Assembly (NCBI GenBank): GCA_964430105.1
Contig: CAYSEF010000052.1
Location: forward strand, 1-10,992
From: UMGS1696 sp964430105
GTDB taxonomy: Bacteria > Bacillota > Clostridia > Oscillospirales > CAG-272
Direction: 5' to 3'
DNA: 10,992 bases
Shown: piece after piece, positions 1 to 6,828 of the stretch
Numbering within the stretch: the first letter of the stretch is position 1
Layout: every line of letters begins with the position of its first letter
Notes under the pieces: model-generated
Seen by the model: the letters and a program-made list of their open reading frames with translations, nothing else
The model's database searches: none
Told to the model about the DNA's origin: nothing
Program-made: the position numbers and the translations under genes

Positions 1-51
1 TATGACCCTCTGCTTGTAAGGCAGATGCTCTCCCAACTGAGCTATGCTTCC
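1..51 (-). tRNA. tRNA-Val (anticodon UAC), 3' end cut by window edge
   Basis: Read on the minus strand from base 51, the sequence folds as a tRNA: acceptor strand GGAAGCA (51-45), TA, D stem GCTC/GAGC (42-39 and 30-27) around loop AGTTGGGA, and anticodon stem TCTGC/GCAGA (25-21 and 13-9) around loop CTTACAA. Anticodon TAC (18-16) reads valine GUA/GUG codons. The variable loop GGGTC and the first three bases of the T arm follow, then the window ends. About 51 of roughly 76 bases are present, so the T arm and the 3' acceptor strand cannot be checked. It is the first gene after its promoter and may lead a tRNA cluster outside the window. Confidence 0.95.
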
Positions 52-104
52 ATTTCTCTTGTGTCTTCGGGATTGTTTTTTGCTCTCTCCCGTCGACGTT
101 TGAT

Positions 105-133
105 ATTATACCACACCATTCTCCCGTTGTCAA
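105..133 (-). promoter_or_regulatory. Consensus sigma-A promoter of tRNA-Val
   Basis: On the minus strand, TTGACA (133-128) and TATAAT (110-105) are separated by exactly 17 bases. A TG one base before the -10 gives an extended -10 element. Predicted initiation near base 98 leaves a 5' leader of about 47 bases before the tRNA. The match to the vegetative promoter consensus is perfect, as expected for a stable-RNA gene. Confidence 0.9.
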
Positions 134-136
134 GGG

Positions 137-178
137 TTTTTTAAAACTTTTTTTGATTTTTTTGCATTTTTTATTTTT
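137..178 (-). promoter_or_regulatory. A-tract UP-like element upstream of the tRNA promoter
   Basis: Directly upstream of the tRNA -35 box, the minus strand carries five A-tracts of 5-7 bases (plus-strand T runs at 137-142, 148-154, 157-163, 167-172 and 174-178). The first four are centred about 9-12 bases apart, close to one helical turn. Such phased A-tracts bend DNA and can bind the RNA polymerase alpha C-terminal domain as UP elements. The role is inferred from composition and position only. Confidence 0.5.
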
Positions 179-230
179 CCACTCATTTCGTGCCATTTTA
201 TACCATTTATCCGAATTAACACTATGTTTC

Positions 231-260
231 TTGACAATGCACGAGAATGTATGCTAAAAT
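231..260 (+). promoter_or_regulatory. Promoter of the large exported protein unit
   Basis: TTGACA (231-236) is followed after 18 bases by TAAAAT (255-260), preceded by TGC as an extended -10. Predicted initiation near 267 lies downstream of the upstream-most in-frame ATG at 247. That ATG cannot then be used from this promoter, which supports the start at 292. Confidence 0.75.
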
Positions 261-278
261 GTTTTCATATATTGCCAT

Positions 279-284
279 GGGAGG
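279..284 (+). promoter_or_regulatory. Ribosome binding site fixing the start at 292
   Basis: GGGAGG lies 7 bases before ATG 292. The earlier in-frame ATGs at 247, 259 and 277 lack a comparable site. Translation from 292 begins at once with a classical signal peptide. Confidence 0.85.
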
Positions 285-291
285 TCATTTC

Positions 292-3200
292 ATGCGAAAA
301 CGCGCTATTTCCCCATTCAAGGCTATATCTTTCTTTTTTCTTACGATAATATTCCTTGTTTTTTCACTTGTTGCCGTTTCCGCTGATGAGGTAACAAAAG
401 TTCTCAGCTTTGCCGAGGATGGTTACAGCGGTTCTGAAACTTTCTTTGCTCCGACTGCTCAATCGGACGAAGAACCCAATTATATGATACTAAATCTTTC
501 GGGCAAGAAATGGAATTACAGCGGTGACATAATCACACAAAGCAGACACGCAAGCTTCGGAATACAAAATTTCATTGCTGAAATGCCGACATCAGATGAG
601 CTTATCTCACAATATGACTCAGGCAATTCAAACGACGAGGAGCAAAAAGAATTTTCCGGCCACACTACTCTGTTTCTTGATTACATCAATCAAATATATG
701 ATTTAACAGACTACGACTGTCTGAGATTCGGAATATGTATCCAAGGTGACGCTGTTCATTATCCTGTTATAATACAGCTCGAAACAACGGATGGAATATA
801 CGAAGCTAAAACGTATATTTCAGCAAATGAAGCCAGCTTAAAATACAGCCTTATCACATTCGATCTCAGCGATATCAGTGGTAAGCTACTTAATTTAACT
901 GTAAAAACAGAATATTCACGCGAATCTTTACCATATCATGTAAGATGCACTCTACCATATGCGACAACAAACAGAACAGCAGGCTTTTCAAATGCAGAAC
1001 GCTTCTCGACAGCAAGACTTTCCGCTGAAACCGGCACTGTTACACTGACGGGTGGCAGAGTCATTCCGGATAACAGTGGTATGGCTTATCTTGACGCAAT
1101 GCTTGCAGTCAGATCTCAGCCTGCCCACAATTCCTCCGCATATTTCGAGATAAAGCTATCTAATCTCACTCAAGGCAACTTGACAATAAGCGTTCTCTAT
1201 GCGGGAACAACGAATGAGCAACGAAGATATTCAAAAAAAATATCTCTTTCTGCCGAGAATGGAATATACACCGTACCGATAGAGGTTTACGATGATATAT
1301 ATTCGTTCTCACTTCAATTCGATAATGTAGAATGTAACGGTTCTTTTATTATCAATTCAATAAAGCTGTATGGCAGTGCAAAGGCTTTACTTGCAGGAAA
1401 TTCCGCTATTGGCACTGTAAGCTCCATAAAAAGAAATGGTGACAGCGTTACCTTAGACGGAACAATGGAACGAGATTTCGTCAAGCAGGCCTCAGGAGAA
1501 AGCATATATTTCTACGCAATTCCGGGAAGCTCACCGGACGATCAGTCAACAGCCATAGAGCTTGGACGTGTTAAGGTATCCACCATATTTGAAAGCACTC
1601 TCGATCTTTCGCAGTACCCCTCTCTTGGTGACACCTTCATGTTCTATGCAGCAATAAAAACAAAGGACAAAAGCGGAAACGAAATAATTCTCCCTCTCTC
1701 TCACCCAAGATATGCCGACGGCTCACCTATATCCGAATCGAAGGTATCAAATGTAGGTCTGCACAATCCAGCAACAGTCGGTGCATTTGAATCGAACGTT
1801 TCTCATGTTATAGTAGATATTTCACTTGACGAGCTTATCACATCCGACAGTACATCTATCGCAAATACAGCCTACATATCATACGGAAGCGGTGATGACG
1901 GCTCTGCATTGACGAAACAGCTCTATTTCAGTATGCCACTTCTTGATTCACTTGATCGTGACATCAAATTTTATATCTCCGCAGGCATTGAGGTTTATCT
2001 GAAATTACTGTTTTCCTCCGAGGAGCTTCTCTATAATGCACCAAATGATCCGGATTACATACACAGATATGCGGCTGTCGTAAGATTTCTCACACGTCGT
2101 TACAGTGGTATCGCCGGTATAGTTCTCGGTGACGGTGTTAATTCCTCAGATACTGTCGAATCAGCCGACCTTTCGGATATCTCCGTCTATGCTTCCGTCA
2201 TAGCAGATATGTGCAGAGTCACTTACAACGCTTCATCGACAGCTATTCCCGATATTCTTGTGATAATACCGTTTGTTCCGAATGACGGTGCTTCTTGGAT
2301 ATCGGAACGCACACTTACAGTCATGCTTTCTGACCGTTTTGCTGATATCGGACAAATCCCGTGGGCATTCCTTTACACACTCTACGACTCAGAAACAAAG
2401 CCCGATATTGTAAATTCAACAAACAAGCTCCTGTACGATCTCGAAATCGAAGGTGCGGGTGCTACAATGTTCCTATGCAAGCCAAGCAACAAAACGCTTA
2501 TGTCAGAGTTTTCAAAGGCCAACAAAGCTTTACCTGACAGCGAATCACCCGAATACAACAGCTTTGTCGCATCGTCATTTATCGAGCTGTGTGAGCTTTA
2601 CAAAAGCTACAAGGCGCGTGCTGTATTCTTCTCGCTTGACGGAATTTCAGTAAAGAATGACCATAATTTCTATTCAGCACTCAAAAAAGCCGGACAGTCA
2701 GACCGATTTGTGTATGATTCCCGTGCAAATATCGCATCGGAAAGCAACTCATCAAGCTATACTCTATGGGATTTCACAAACAAGTACCATTCGCTTGATT
2801 GGCTCGCAGGAGGTGGCGTAAGCTCATGCTACACTGTTCCAAGCACACGTTTTATCAAAGACCCCACCACAGAATACGGAAGAGTTCTCCGTTCCACATT
2901 TGAATCAGAGGATTCCACAGGCGTTGCGGGCATAATTCTGCGTAATTTCCAACGCAAATACGATCTATCCGAAGTTGACAGTATCGATTTTACATTTTCT
3001 CTCGAAAAACTCGATGGTGACAACGAATATTCACCTATTTCCTTCGACAATGAAGATGTAACGATAGTTTTCGTTATAGGAACAGACGATCGTCGTGCAG
3101 AATATTACGCTGACAATATAAAATACGGTGAAGCACTACATTTTTCCTGCGACCTCACAGAATACGAATACAGAAGCACTGTCGATTATGTCGGCATAAT

Positions 3201-3516
3201 GCTATATGCAGATTATGAAGTTGCACTCGATTTGTCAACCGTAAGCGCATCAAGCATGACACTTGACAAAGACGAATTAGCTTCGCTGTTCTCCTCTGTA
3301 AATGCTCCCGAAAGCTCCAATGACTTTATATCATTTGTACTTTTCATCTCAATTATCGCAATGATGACGATATTTGTAGTGGTACTTCTCAATCGTCGTG
3401 ACAGAGAAGAAGTTGAGCAGAGAGAAGCAGAGCTGAAAAATGCTCCAAAAAACCGCCGCAATTCACGCCAAGGCTACAATGAGCGTAGCACTAATATCAA
3501 CACAAGGAAAAGATAA
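292..3516 (+). CDS. Large exported, C-terminally anchored protein with possible degenerate glycosidase-like barrel
   Basis: The 1074-residue product starts with a Sec signal peptide: MRKR, a hydrophobic core at about 12-29, and probable cleavage after VSA (A31). It ends with a membrane helix at about 1015-1033 and a 41-residue basic tail rich in Arg, Asn and Glu. The roughly 980-residue middle is therefore displayed outside the membrane. Residues about 35-380 and 850-990 look beta-rich and resemble jelly-roll or carbohydrate-binding modules. Residues about 495-830 alternate beta and alpha in a way that recalls TIM-barrel proteins of the DUF5722/glycoside-hydrolase type, including a segment reading RFLTRRYSGIAGIVLGDGVN. 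Where barrel hydrolases usually have an Asn-Glu pair, this has Gly-Asp-Gly (613-615), so activity may be lost. The domain call is from memory of the fold and is tentative. It is first in a two-gene unit, 2 bases from the next gene. A surface polysaccharide-binding or envelope role is inference. Confidence 0.9.
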   Translation: MRKRAISPFKAISFFFLTIIFLVFSLVAVSADEVTKVLSFAEDGYSGSETFFAPTAQSDEEPNYMILNLSGKKWNYSGDIITQSRHASFGIQNFIAEMPTSDELISQYDSGNSNDEEQKEFSGHTTLFLDYINQIYDLTDYDCLRFGICIQGDAVHYPVIIQLETTDGIYEAKTYISANEASLKYSLITFDLSDISGKLLNLTVKTEYSRESLPYHVRCTLPYATTNRTAGFSNAERFSTARLSAETGTVTLTGGRVIPDNSGMAYLDAMLAVRSQPAHNSSAYFEIKLSNLTQGNLTISVLYAGTTNEQRRYSKKISLSAENGIYTVPIEVYDDIYSFSLQFDNVECNGSFIINSIKLYGSAKALLAGNSAIGTVSSIKRNGDSVTLDGTMERDFVKQASGESIYFYAIPGSSPDDQSTAIELGRVKVSTIFESTLDLSQYPSLGDTFMFYAAIKTKDKSGNEIILPLSHPRYADGSPISESKVSNVGLHNPATVGAFESNVSHVIVDISLDELITSDSTSIANTAYISYGSGDDGSALTKQLYFSMPLLDSLDRDIKFYISAGIEVYLKLLFSSEELLYNAPNDPDYIHRYAAVVRFLTRRYSGIAGIVLGDGVNSSDTVESADLSDISVYASVIADMCRVTYNASSTAIPDILVIIPFVPNDGASWISERTLTVMLSDRFADIGQIPWAFLYTLYDSETKPDIVNSTNKLLYDLEIEGAGATMFLCKPSNKTLMSEFSKANKALPDSESPEYNSFVASSFIELCELYKSYKARAVFFSLDGISVKNDHNFYSALKKAGQSDRFVYDSRANIASESNSSSYTLWDFTNKYHSLDWLAGGGVSSCYTVPSTRFIKDPTTEYGRVLRSTFESEDSTGVAGIILRNFQRKYDLSEVDSIDFTFSLEKLDGDNEYSPISFDNEDVTIVFVIGTDDRRAEYYADNIKYGEALHFSCDLTEYEYRSTVDYVGIMLYADYEVALDLSTVSASSMTLDKDELASLFSSVNAPESSNDFISFVLFISIIAMMTIFVVVLLNRRDREEVEQREAELKNAPKNRRNSRQGYNERSTNINTRKR

Positions 3517-3518
3517 TT

Positions 3519-3854
3519 ATGAAAAACGACAAAACAAAGAATTCCTCAAAGGAAATACCGGAAACATTGAACGTCGCACCGGGTGTAAAGCCATTCACAA
3601 AATACCGTGTGATAGAGCTTATCGTTTGCGCTGTTGCCGTAGTACTCGGACTGCTCTATCTCTACACCGATATTGTTGTGCTGGATCTTTTGCTCCCGTT
3701 ATACGCAGTGTTTTTCTGTGCCATCGCAGTCCTCCGCTACCTTGACACAAAAGAGCTGGGCATGAAAGGCTTTGTTGCAATGCTTCCGGTCGGCTGTTGG
3801 GCGTTTCTTGCCGTAGCAGTTATAGTGGCTACCGTAACATATTTCCTACAGTAA
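3519..3854 (+). CDS. Small three-helix membrane protein of unknown function
   Basis: The 111-residue protein has a hydrophilic, Lys-rich N-terminal stretch of about 28 residues, then three hydrophobic segments at about 31-52, 53-70 and 83-110, and ends almost within the last helix. No family is recognised. Its ATG lies 2 bases after the stop of the large exported protein. AAGGAAAAG (3504-3512), about 6 bases upstream, acts as ribosome binding site, so the two genes are almost certainly co-transcribed and perhaps translationally coupled. A role as membrane partner or assembly factor for the upstream protein is inference from linkage. Only 16 bases separate its stop from the stop of the convergent S1-domain gene, and no terminator is visible there. 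Confidence 0.85.
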   Translation: MKNDKTKNSSKEIPETLNVAPGVKPFTKYRVIELIVCAVAVVLGLLYLYTDIVVLDLLLPLYAVFFCAIAVLRYLDTKELGMKGFVAMLPVGCWAFLAVAVIVATVTYFLQ

Positions 3855-3870
3855 CAACTACATTAAGCGA

Positions 3871-4845
3871 TCATTCTTTTACAAGGCATCGTTCTTCGTC
3901 AAAAATCGTTTCAACATTCTTTTTGCATCCATCAGGTGAATATTTCCATCTGTCGATATGCTTGACTTTTTCGATATCTATGTAATACCGGCATGGCATT
4001 TTTTCGTAATTCAATGCACCATCTGTTGCTGTACAGGAATCGATCATCACTAATTTAATTTTCATGCGTTCGGGAATAATGCTTTTTATATACACCGAAC
4101 ACACATCCCCCGGTTTTGCGCCGTCGCATAATTCAGACAGTCCGGCTAAATTCGGTGCCAGTTCAACGAACACACCGTATTCCTCTATAGAACGAATGAT
4201 TCCCGTCACTGTAGAGCCTGTTTGAAATGCGGCGGCGTTTTGCATCCATGTTCCAAGCAATTCACGGTGTGACAGGTATATTCTTCCGCTTTCCTCGACT
4301 GAAGAAACTACTGCATATATACTCTCGCCCACGCTGAATCTGTCTGACGGATGTGAAATACGAGAAACCGATATTTTATCTACCGTGAGAAGTGATATCA
4401 CACCACAGCCTATGTCGCAGAACGCCCCAAACGGCTCCAGATGAGTGATTTTCGCAGGAATTATATCGCCCGGCTGTAAGCTTGACAAGTATCGCTCACT
4501 GCACTCCTTCTGAGATTCCCTTCTCGAAAGCCCCGCAATTATCTCTCCACGCTCATTTTCATAGATATCTCGAACCTTGAACTGCACCTGCTTTCCAACA
4601 CGAGTTATTATTGCAATATCCTTTGTTTCTGCCCCGTTTGCCTGCCAGCACACCTCATTTCTCGGTATTATTCCACGAATCCCGTTTCCAAGGTCAACAG
4701 AAAGTTGCATTGTACTACAGTCGCACATCACGCACGGTGCTTCAAGAATAGTTCCCAGCTCTGCCGCACGTTCAAGCAAATGTCTGTCGATACTCTGATA
4801 TGTCCGCACTGTTCCTTCCGGCTTATAAATATTGTGTTCTTTCAT
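3871..4845 (-). CDS. S1 RNA-binding domain protein (ribosomal protein S1-like)
   Basis: The 324-residue protein has two clear S1 (OB-fold) domains at about 125-196 (start PGDIIPAKITHLEPFGAFCDIG, end RIYLSHRELLG) and 208-270 (GSTVTGIIRSIEEYGVFVEL, then GLSEL). A more diverged S1-like unit lies at about 31-107 (VQFKVRDIYENERGEIIAGLSRRE). A C-terminal extension of about 50 residues is charged and lacks an obvious domain. The S1 fold binds single-stranded RNA. In Clostridia such proteins are often annotated as 30S protein S1, but this one is shorter than the four-to-six-domain S1 and is not fused to IspH, so the symbol rpsA is withheld. ATG at 4845 is preceded by a GGGG stretch about 9 bases upstream, a weak site. 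It is divergent from rplM-rpsI. Confidence 0.9.
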   Translation of the reverse strand: MKEHNIYKPEGTVRTYQSIDRHLLERAAELGTILEAPCVMCDCSTMQLSVDLGNGIRGIIPRNEVCWQANGAETKDIAIITRVGKQVQFKVRDIYENERGEIIAGLSRRESQKECSERYLSSLQPGDIIPAKITHLEPFGAFCDIGCGVISLLTVDKISVSRISHPSDRFSVGESIYAVVSSVEESGRIYLSHRELLGTWMQNAAAFQTGSTVTGIIRSIEEYGVFVELAPNLAGLSELCDGAKPGDVCSVYIKSIIPERMKIKLVMIDSCTATDGALNYEKMPCRYYIDIEKVKHIDRWKYSPDGCKKNVETIFDEERCLVKE

Positions 4846-5095
4846 TTTTGTACCCCGATAAATTTGGATTTGCTGTATTCTATGAAGGGATAGTCGAGGT
4901 TATGACAATAATATATGAGATTTCCCTTATATCGTTATACCCGAAATACAGGTGAAAACAGCTCGACAAAGCAGTGTTATGTGAAGAACATATCATGGTC
5001 AGGCAGAAAACAGTGTCATTTTGCTCAAAAAAGCGTGATTTCAAGAGATTTCGTTATGCTAAATTAAAATAATCGGATTTTTTTGCAAAAAAGTA
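4846..5095. other. Intergenic region between divergent S1-like gene and rplM, no gene found
   Basis: This region of about 250 bases separates the S1-domain gene (minus) from the rplM promoter (plus). No ORF of plausible composition, tRNA or clear terminator is visible. On the minus strand there are -10-like sequences (TATAAC, TATAAG) near 4940, but none has a convincing -35 at proper spacing, so the S1-gene promoter is not assigned. A small inverted repeat TATGT/ACATA lies near 4979-4993. Confidence 0.5.
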
Positions 5096-5124
5096 TTGAC
5101 AAGAGCAACGGAAAGTGTTATAAT
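5096..5124 (+). promoter_or_regulatory. Consensus promoter of rplM-rpsI
   Basis: TTGACA (5096-5101), a 17-base spacer and TATAAT (5119-5124) match the vegetative consensus exactly, and TG at 5116-5117 adds an extended -10. An AT-rich upstream stretch with T7 and A6 runs (5078-5092) may act as an UP element. Predicted initiation near 5131 leaves a leader of about 47 bases, in which no strong autoregulatory structure is visible. Confidence 0.9.
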
Positions 5125-5177
5125 CTCATCGTTCGAAAAATTTATCTATTTTTATCTTTAATCGGAGGAAACTCAGT

Positions 5178-5612
5178 ATGTCCACATACATGGCTAAGCC
5201 CGAAACTGTTGTTCGCAGCTGGTACATCATCGATGCTGCAGGCAAGCCGCTCGGTAAGACTGCCGCTGCTGCTGCTAACATTCTTCGCGGTAAGCATCGT
5301 CCTGAATTCACACCCCACGTTGACTGTGGTGAAAACGTAATTATCATTAACTGTGCTAAGGCTGTTCTGACCGGCAAGAAGCTCGATCAGAAGTTCTACC
5401 GCACTCACTCCGGCTATATCGGCGGTCTCAAGGAAACTTCTTACCGCAAGCTCATGGCTACAAAGCCCGAATTCGCTATGGAACTCGCTGTTAAGGGTAT
5501 GCTCCCTCACAACTCCATCGGCGCTAAGTCTATCACCAGACTTCACGCTTATGCAGGTTCCGAACACAAGCAGCAGGCTCAGAAGCCTGTTCCGTACGAA
5601 GTTGAAATGTAA
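5178..5612 (+). CDS. rplM: 50S ribosomal protein L13
   Basis: The 144-residue length is typical of bacterial L13. Family hallmarks are RSWYIIDAAGKPLGKTA at the N terminus (uL13 entry motif W-x-x-D-A-x-G-x-x-L-G), GKHRPEFTPHVDCGENVIIINC in the middle, then TGKKLDQKFYRTHSGYIGG, the AVKGMLPHN motif and LHAYAGSEHKQQAQKP near the C terminus. L13 is an early assembly protein that binds 23S rRNA in the large subunit. The start is fixed by GGAGGA (5164-5169), 8 bases before ATG. Codon use is strongly biased (Ctc/Ctt Leu, aag Lys, ggt/ggc Gly), as in highly expressed genes, unlike the exported-protein gene upstream. It is first in an operon with rpsI, 19 bases downstream. Confidence 0.98.
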   Translation: MSTYMAKPETVVRSWYIIDAAGKPLGKTAAAAANILRGKHRPEFTPHVDCGENVIIINCAKAVLTGKKLDQKFYRTHSGYIGGLKETSYRKLMATKPEFAMELAVKGMLPHNSIGAKSITRLHAYAGSEHKQQAQKPVPYEVEM

Positions 5613-5631
5613 GGAAAGGTAGGACAAAAGA

Positions 5632-6033
5632 ATGTATACAAGTGCTAAACCTTATTTCTATGGTACGGGCAGAAGAAAGAGCTCCGTTGCTAGAGTAAGA
5701 CTTTATCCCGGCTCCGGCAAGATCACCATCAATGGTCGTGACGTTGACGATTACTTCGGCCTTGAAACCCTCAAGCTCATCATCAACCAGCCCTTCGGTG
5801 TCACCAACACTACCGGCAAGTTCGACATCGTTGCTAACGTAAACGGTGGCGGTATCTCCGGTCAGGCAGGTGCTATTCGTCACGGTGTATCCCGTGCTCT
5901 CCTTCTCGCTGACGACTCTTATCGTCCGCTTCTCAAGAAGGCTGGCTTCCTCACTCGTGACCCGAGAATGAAGGAAAGAAAGAAGTACGGTCTCAAAGCC
6001 GCTCGTCGTGCATCCCAGTTCTCAAAGAGATAA
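5632..6033 (+). CDS. rpsI: 30S ribosomal protein S9
   Basis: The 133-residue length is usual for S9. Features seen are YFYGTGRRKSSVARVRLYPGSGKITINGR at the N terminus, the GGGISGQAGAIRHGVSRALL motif and the LTRDPRMKERKKYGLKAARRASQFSKR tail. The basic C-terminal Ser-Lys-Arg reaches the decoding P site, where in E. coli S9 it contacts the initiator and P-site tRNA. The conserved rplM-rpsI order and 19-base gap indicate one transcript. AGGA (5621-5624) serves as ribosome binding site. Codon bias is as strong as in rplM, and a factor-independent terminator follows 23 bases after the stop. Confidence 0.98.
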   Translation: MYTSAKPYFYGTGRRKSSVARVRLYPGSGKITINGRDVDDYFGLETLKLIINQPFGVTNTTGKFDIVANVNGGGISGQAGAIRHGVSRALLLADDSYRPLLKKAGFLTRDPRMKERKKYGLKAARRASQFSKR

Positions 6034-6056
6034 GTTTTCCCTTTTGGGATTTTTCA

Positions 6057-6090
6057 AACTCCTGTGCCAATCGGTGCGGGAGTTTTTTTT
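6057..6090 (+). terminator. Rho-independent terminator of rplM-rpsI
   Basis: A 12-base-pair stem (6057-6068 with 6073-6084, AACTCCTGTGCC on the left, including G-U pairs) closes a 4-base AATC loop and runs into an uninterrupted T tract (6083-6090). A small TCCC-TTTT-GGGA hairpin just upstream (about 6038-6049) may add to it. Confidence 0.92.
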
Positions 6091-6110
6091 GCGCTCTATT
6101 GTGCCGATCT

Positions 6111-6130
6111 GTCTTGTCACATGACACGAT
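6111..6130 (+). promoter_or_regulatory. Candidate NiaR operator overlapping the niaR -35 box
   Basis: The dyad TGTCA-CA-TGACA (6115-6126) extends with matching outer bases to TC-n-TGTCA-nn-TGACA-n-GA (6112-6129). It covers the last bases of the -35 box and the start of the spacer, a position where a bound repressor would block polymerase. A second overlapping dyad, TCACAT-N8-ATGTGA (6117-6136), sits between -35 and -10. Assignment to NiaR autoregulation is inference from location; the sequence was not compared with a published motif. Confidence 0.5.
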
Positions 6131-6142
6131 ATGTGATATAAT
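6114..6142 (+). promoter_or_regulatory. Promoter of the NiaR-like regulator gene
   Basis: TTGTCA (6114-6119) is followed after a 17-base spacer by TATAAT (6137-6142). Predicted initiation near 6149 gives a leader of about 26 bases with GGAGG at 6163-6167. The promoter lies 24 bases after the rpsI terminator, so the regulator has its own transcription unit. Confidence 0.85.
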
Positions 6143-6174
6143 ACAGTAAAATCAACCGCAACGGAGGTACCATA

Positions 6175-6699
6175 ATGGCAGCAAAGGAAAGACGAAAGCA
6201 GATAATCGAATTAATGCGACAAGCTGACGCTCCACTATCAGGCAAAAAAATCGGCGATATGGTCGGTGTAAGCCGTCAGGTCATTGTACAGGACATTGCT
6301 ATACTAAAAAGCGAAAATTTTCCAATAATCTCAACTGCTCGCGGATACATACTTAACGAACCAAAGCAGGTCACTCGAATCGTAAAAGTTCGCCACACCA
6401 ATGAGCAGACCGAGGATGAGCTTACTCTGATCGTTGATCTTGGCGGAACTGTCGTTGATGTTATGGTCAATCATCGCATCTATGGCAAGCTTACAGCGCC
6501 TCTGGGAATCAAAAATCGTCGTGATGTTCAATTATTCATGAACGGAATCCGCACCGGAAAATCCGTCCCACTAATGAACGTCACGTCAGGATATCATTTC
6601 CACTGCATAGCGGCAGAAAACGAATCAACGCTCGACGAAATAGAAGTTGCACTGCGCAAAAAAGGCTTCACAGCAGAATTATTGCCATACGAAACGTAA
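6175..6699 (+). CDS. niaR: NiaR-type niacin-responsive transcriptional repressor (HTH + 3H domain)
   Basis: The 174-residue protein has the NiaR/YrxA architecture. An N-terminal winged HTH (residues 5-60, recognition helix SRQVIVQDIAILKSE) is followed by a C-terminal 3H domain (about 68-170) that senses niacin. Conserved 3H residues visible are H74, E82, H100 in VNHRIYGKL, and H141/H143 in TSGYHFHCIAA. In the Thermotoga structure of this family a metal is held by one Glu and three His, which fit E82, H74, H141 and H143 here. The family represses NAD-precursor uptake or synthesis genes when nicotinic acid is available. No nadABC or niacin transporter gene is in the window, so its targets lie elsewhere. 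The start is set by GGAGG 7 bases before ATG. A dyad on its own promoter suggests autoregulation. Confidence 0.9.
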   Translation: MAAKERRKQIIELMRQADAPLSGKKIGDMVGVSRQVIVQDIAILKSENFPIISTARGYILNEPKQVTRIVKVRHTNEQTEDELTLIVDLGGTVVDVMVNHRIYGKLTAPLGIKNRRDVQLFMNGIRTGKSVPLMNVTSGYHFHCIAAENESTLDEIEVALRKKGFTAELLPYET

Positions 6700-6725
6700 A
6701 GCTGATGTAATTTTATCGAGTTTAT

Positions 6726-6761
6726 CAATCTTTAATCTTTAATTTTCAATCTTTAATCTTT
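6726..6761 (+). repeat. Two tandem 15-base A/T-rich direct repeats
   Basis: CAATCTTTAATCTTT occurs perfectly at 6726-6740 and 6747-6761, a 21-base period (two helical turns), with internal TCTTTAA sub-repeats. It ends 6 bases before the next gene's -35 box. It may be a binding site, an UP-like element or a copy of a dispersed simple repeat. Confidence 0.75.
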
Positions 6762-6767
6762 GTTTAA

Positions 6768-6796
6768 TTGACAATTTAGCTTTTGTTTGATAAAAT
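6768..6796 (+). promoter_or_regulatory. Promoter of the zinc-ribbon membrane protein gene
   Basis: TTGACA (6768-6773), a 17-base spacer and TAAAAT (6791-6796), with TG at 6788-6789 as extended -10. Predicted initiation near 6803 lies after the earlier in-frame ATG at 6787 and before the start at 6829 with its GGAGG (6818-6822). Confidence 0.85.
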
Positions 6797-6828
6797 GTAT
6801 TTATAACAACAAATTATGGAGGTATACT

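Noticed and set aside
247..291. In-frame upstream ATG codons for the large exported protein
   Set aside because: They lie in or near the -10 box and before the predicted transcript start, lack a ribosome binding site, and would put 15 residues before a classical signal peptide.
5142..5883. Minus-strand ORFs of 161 and 116 codons opposite rplM and rpsI
   Set aside because: They are shadows of highly codon-biased ribosomal protein genes.
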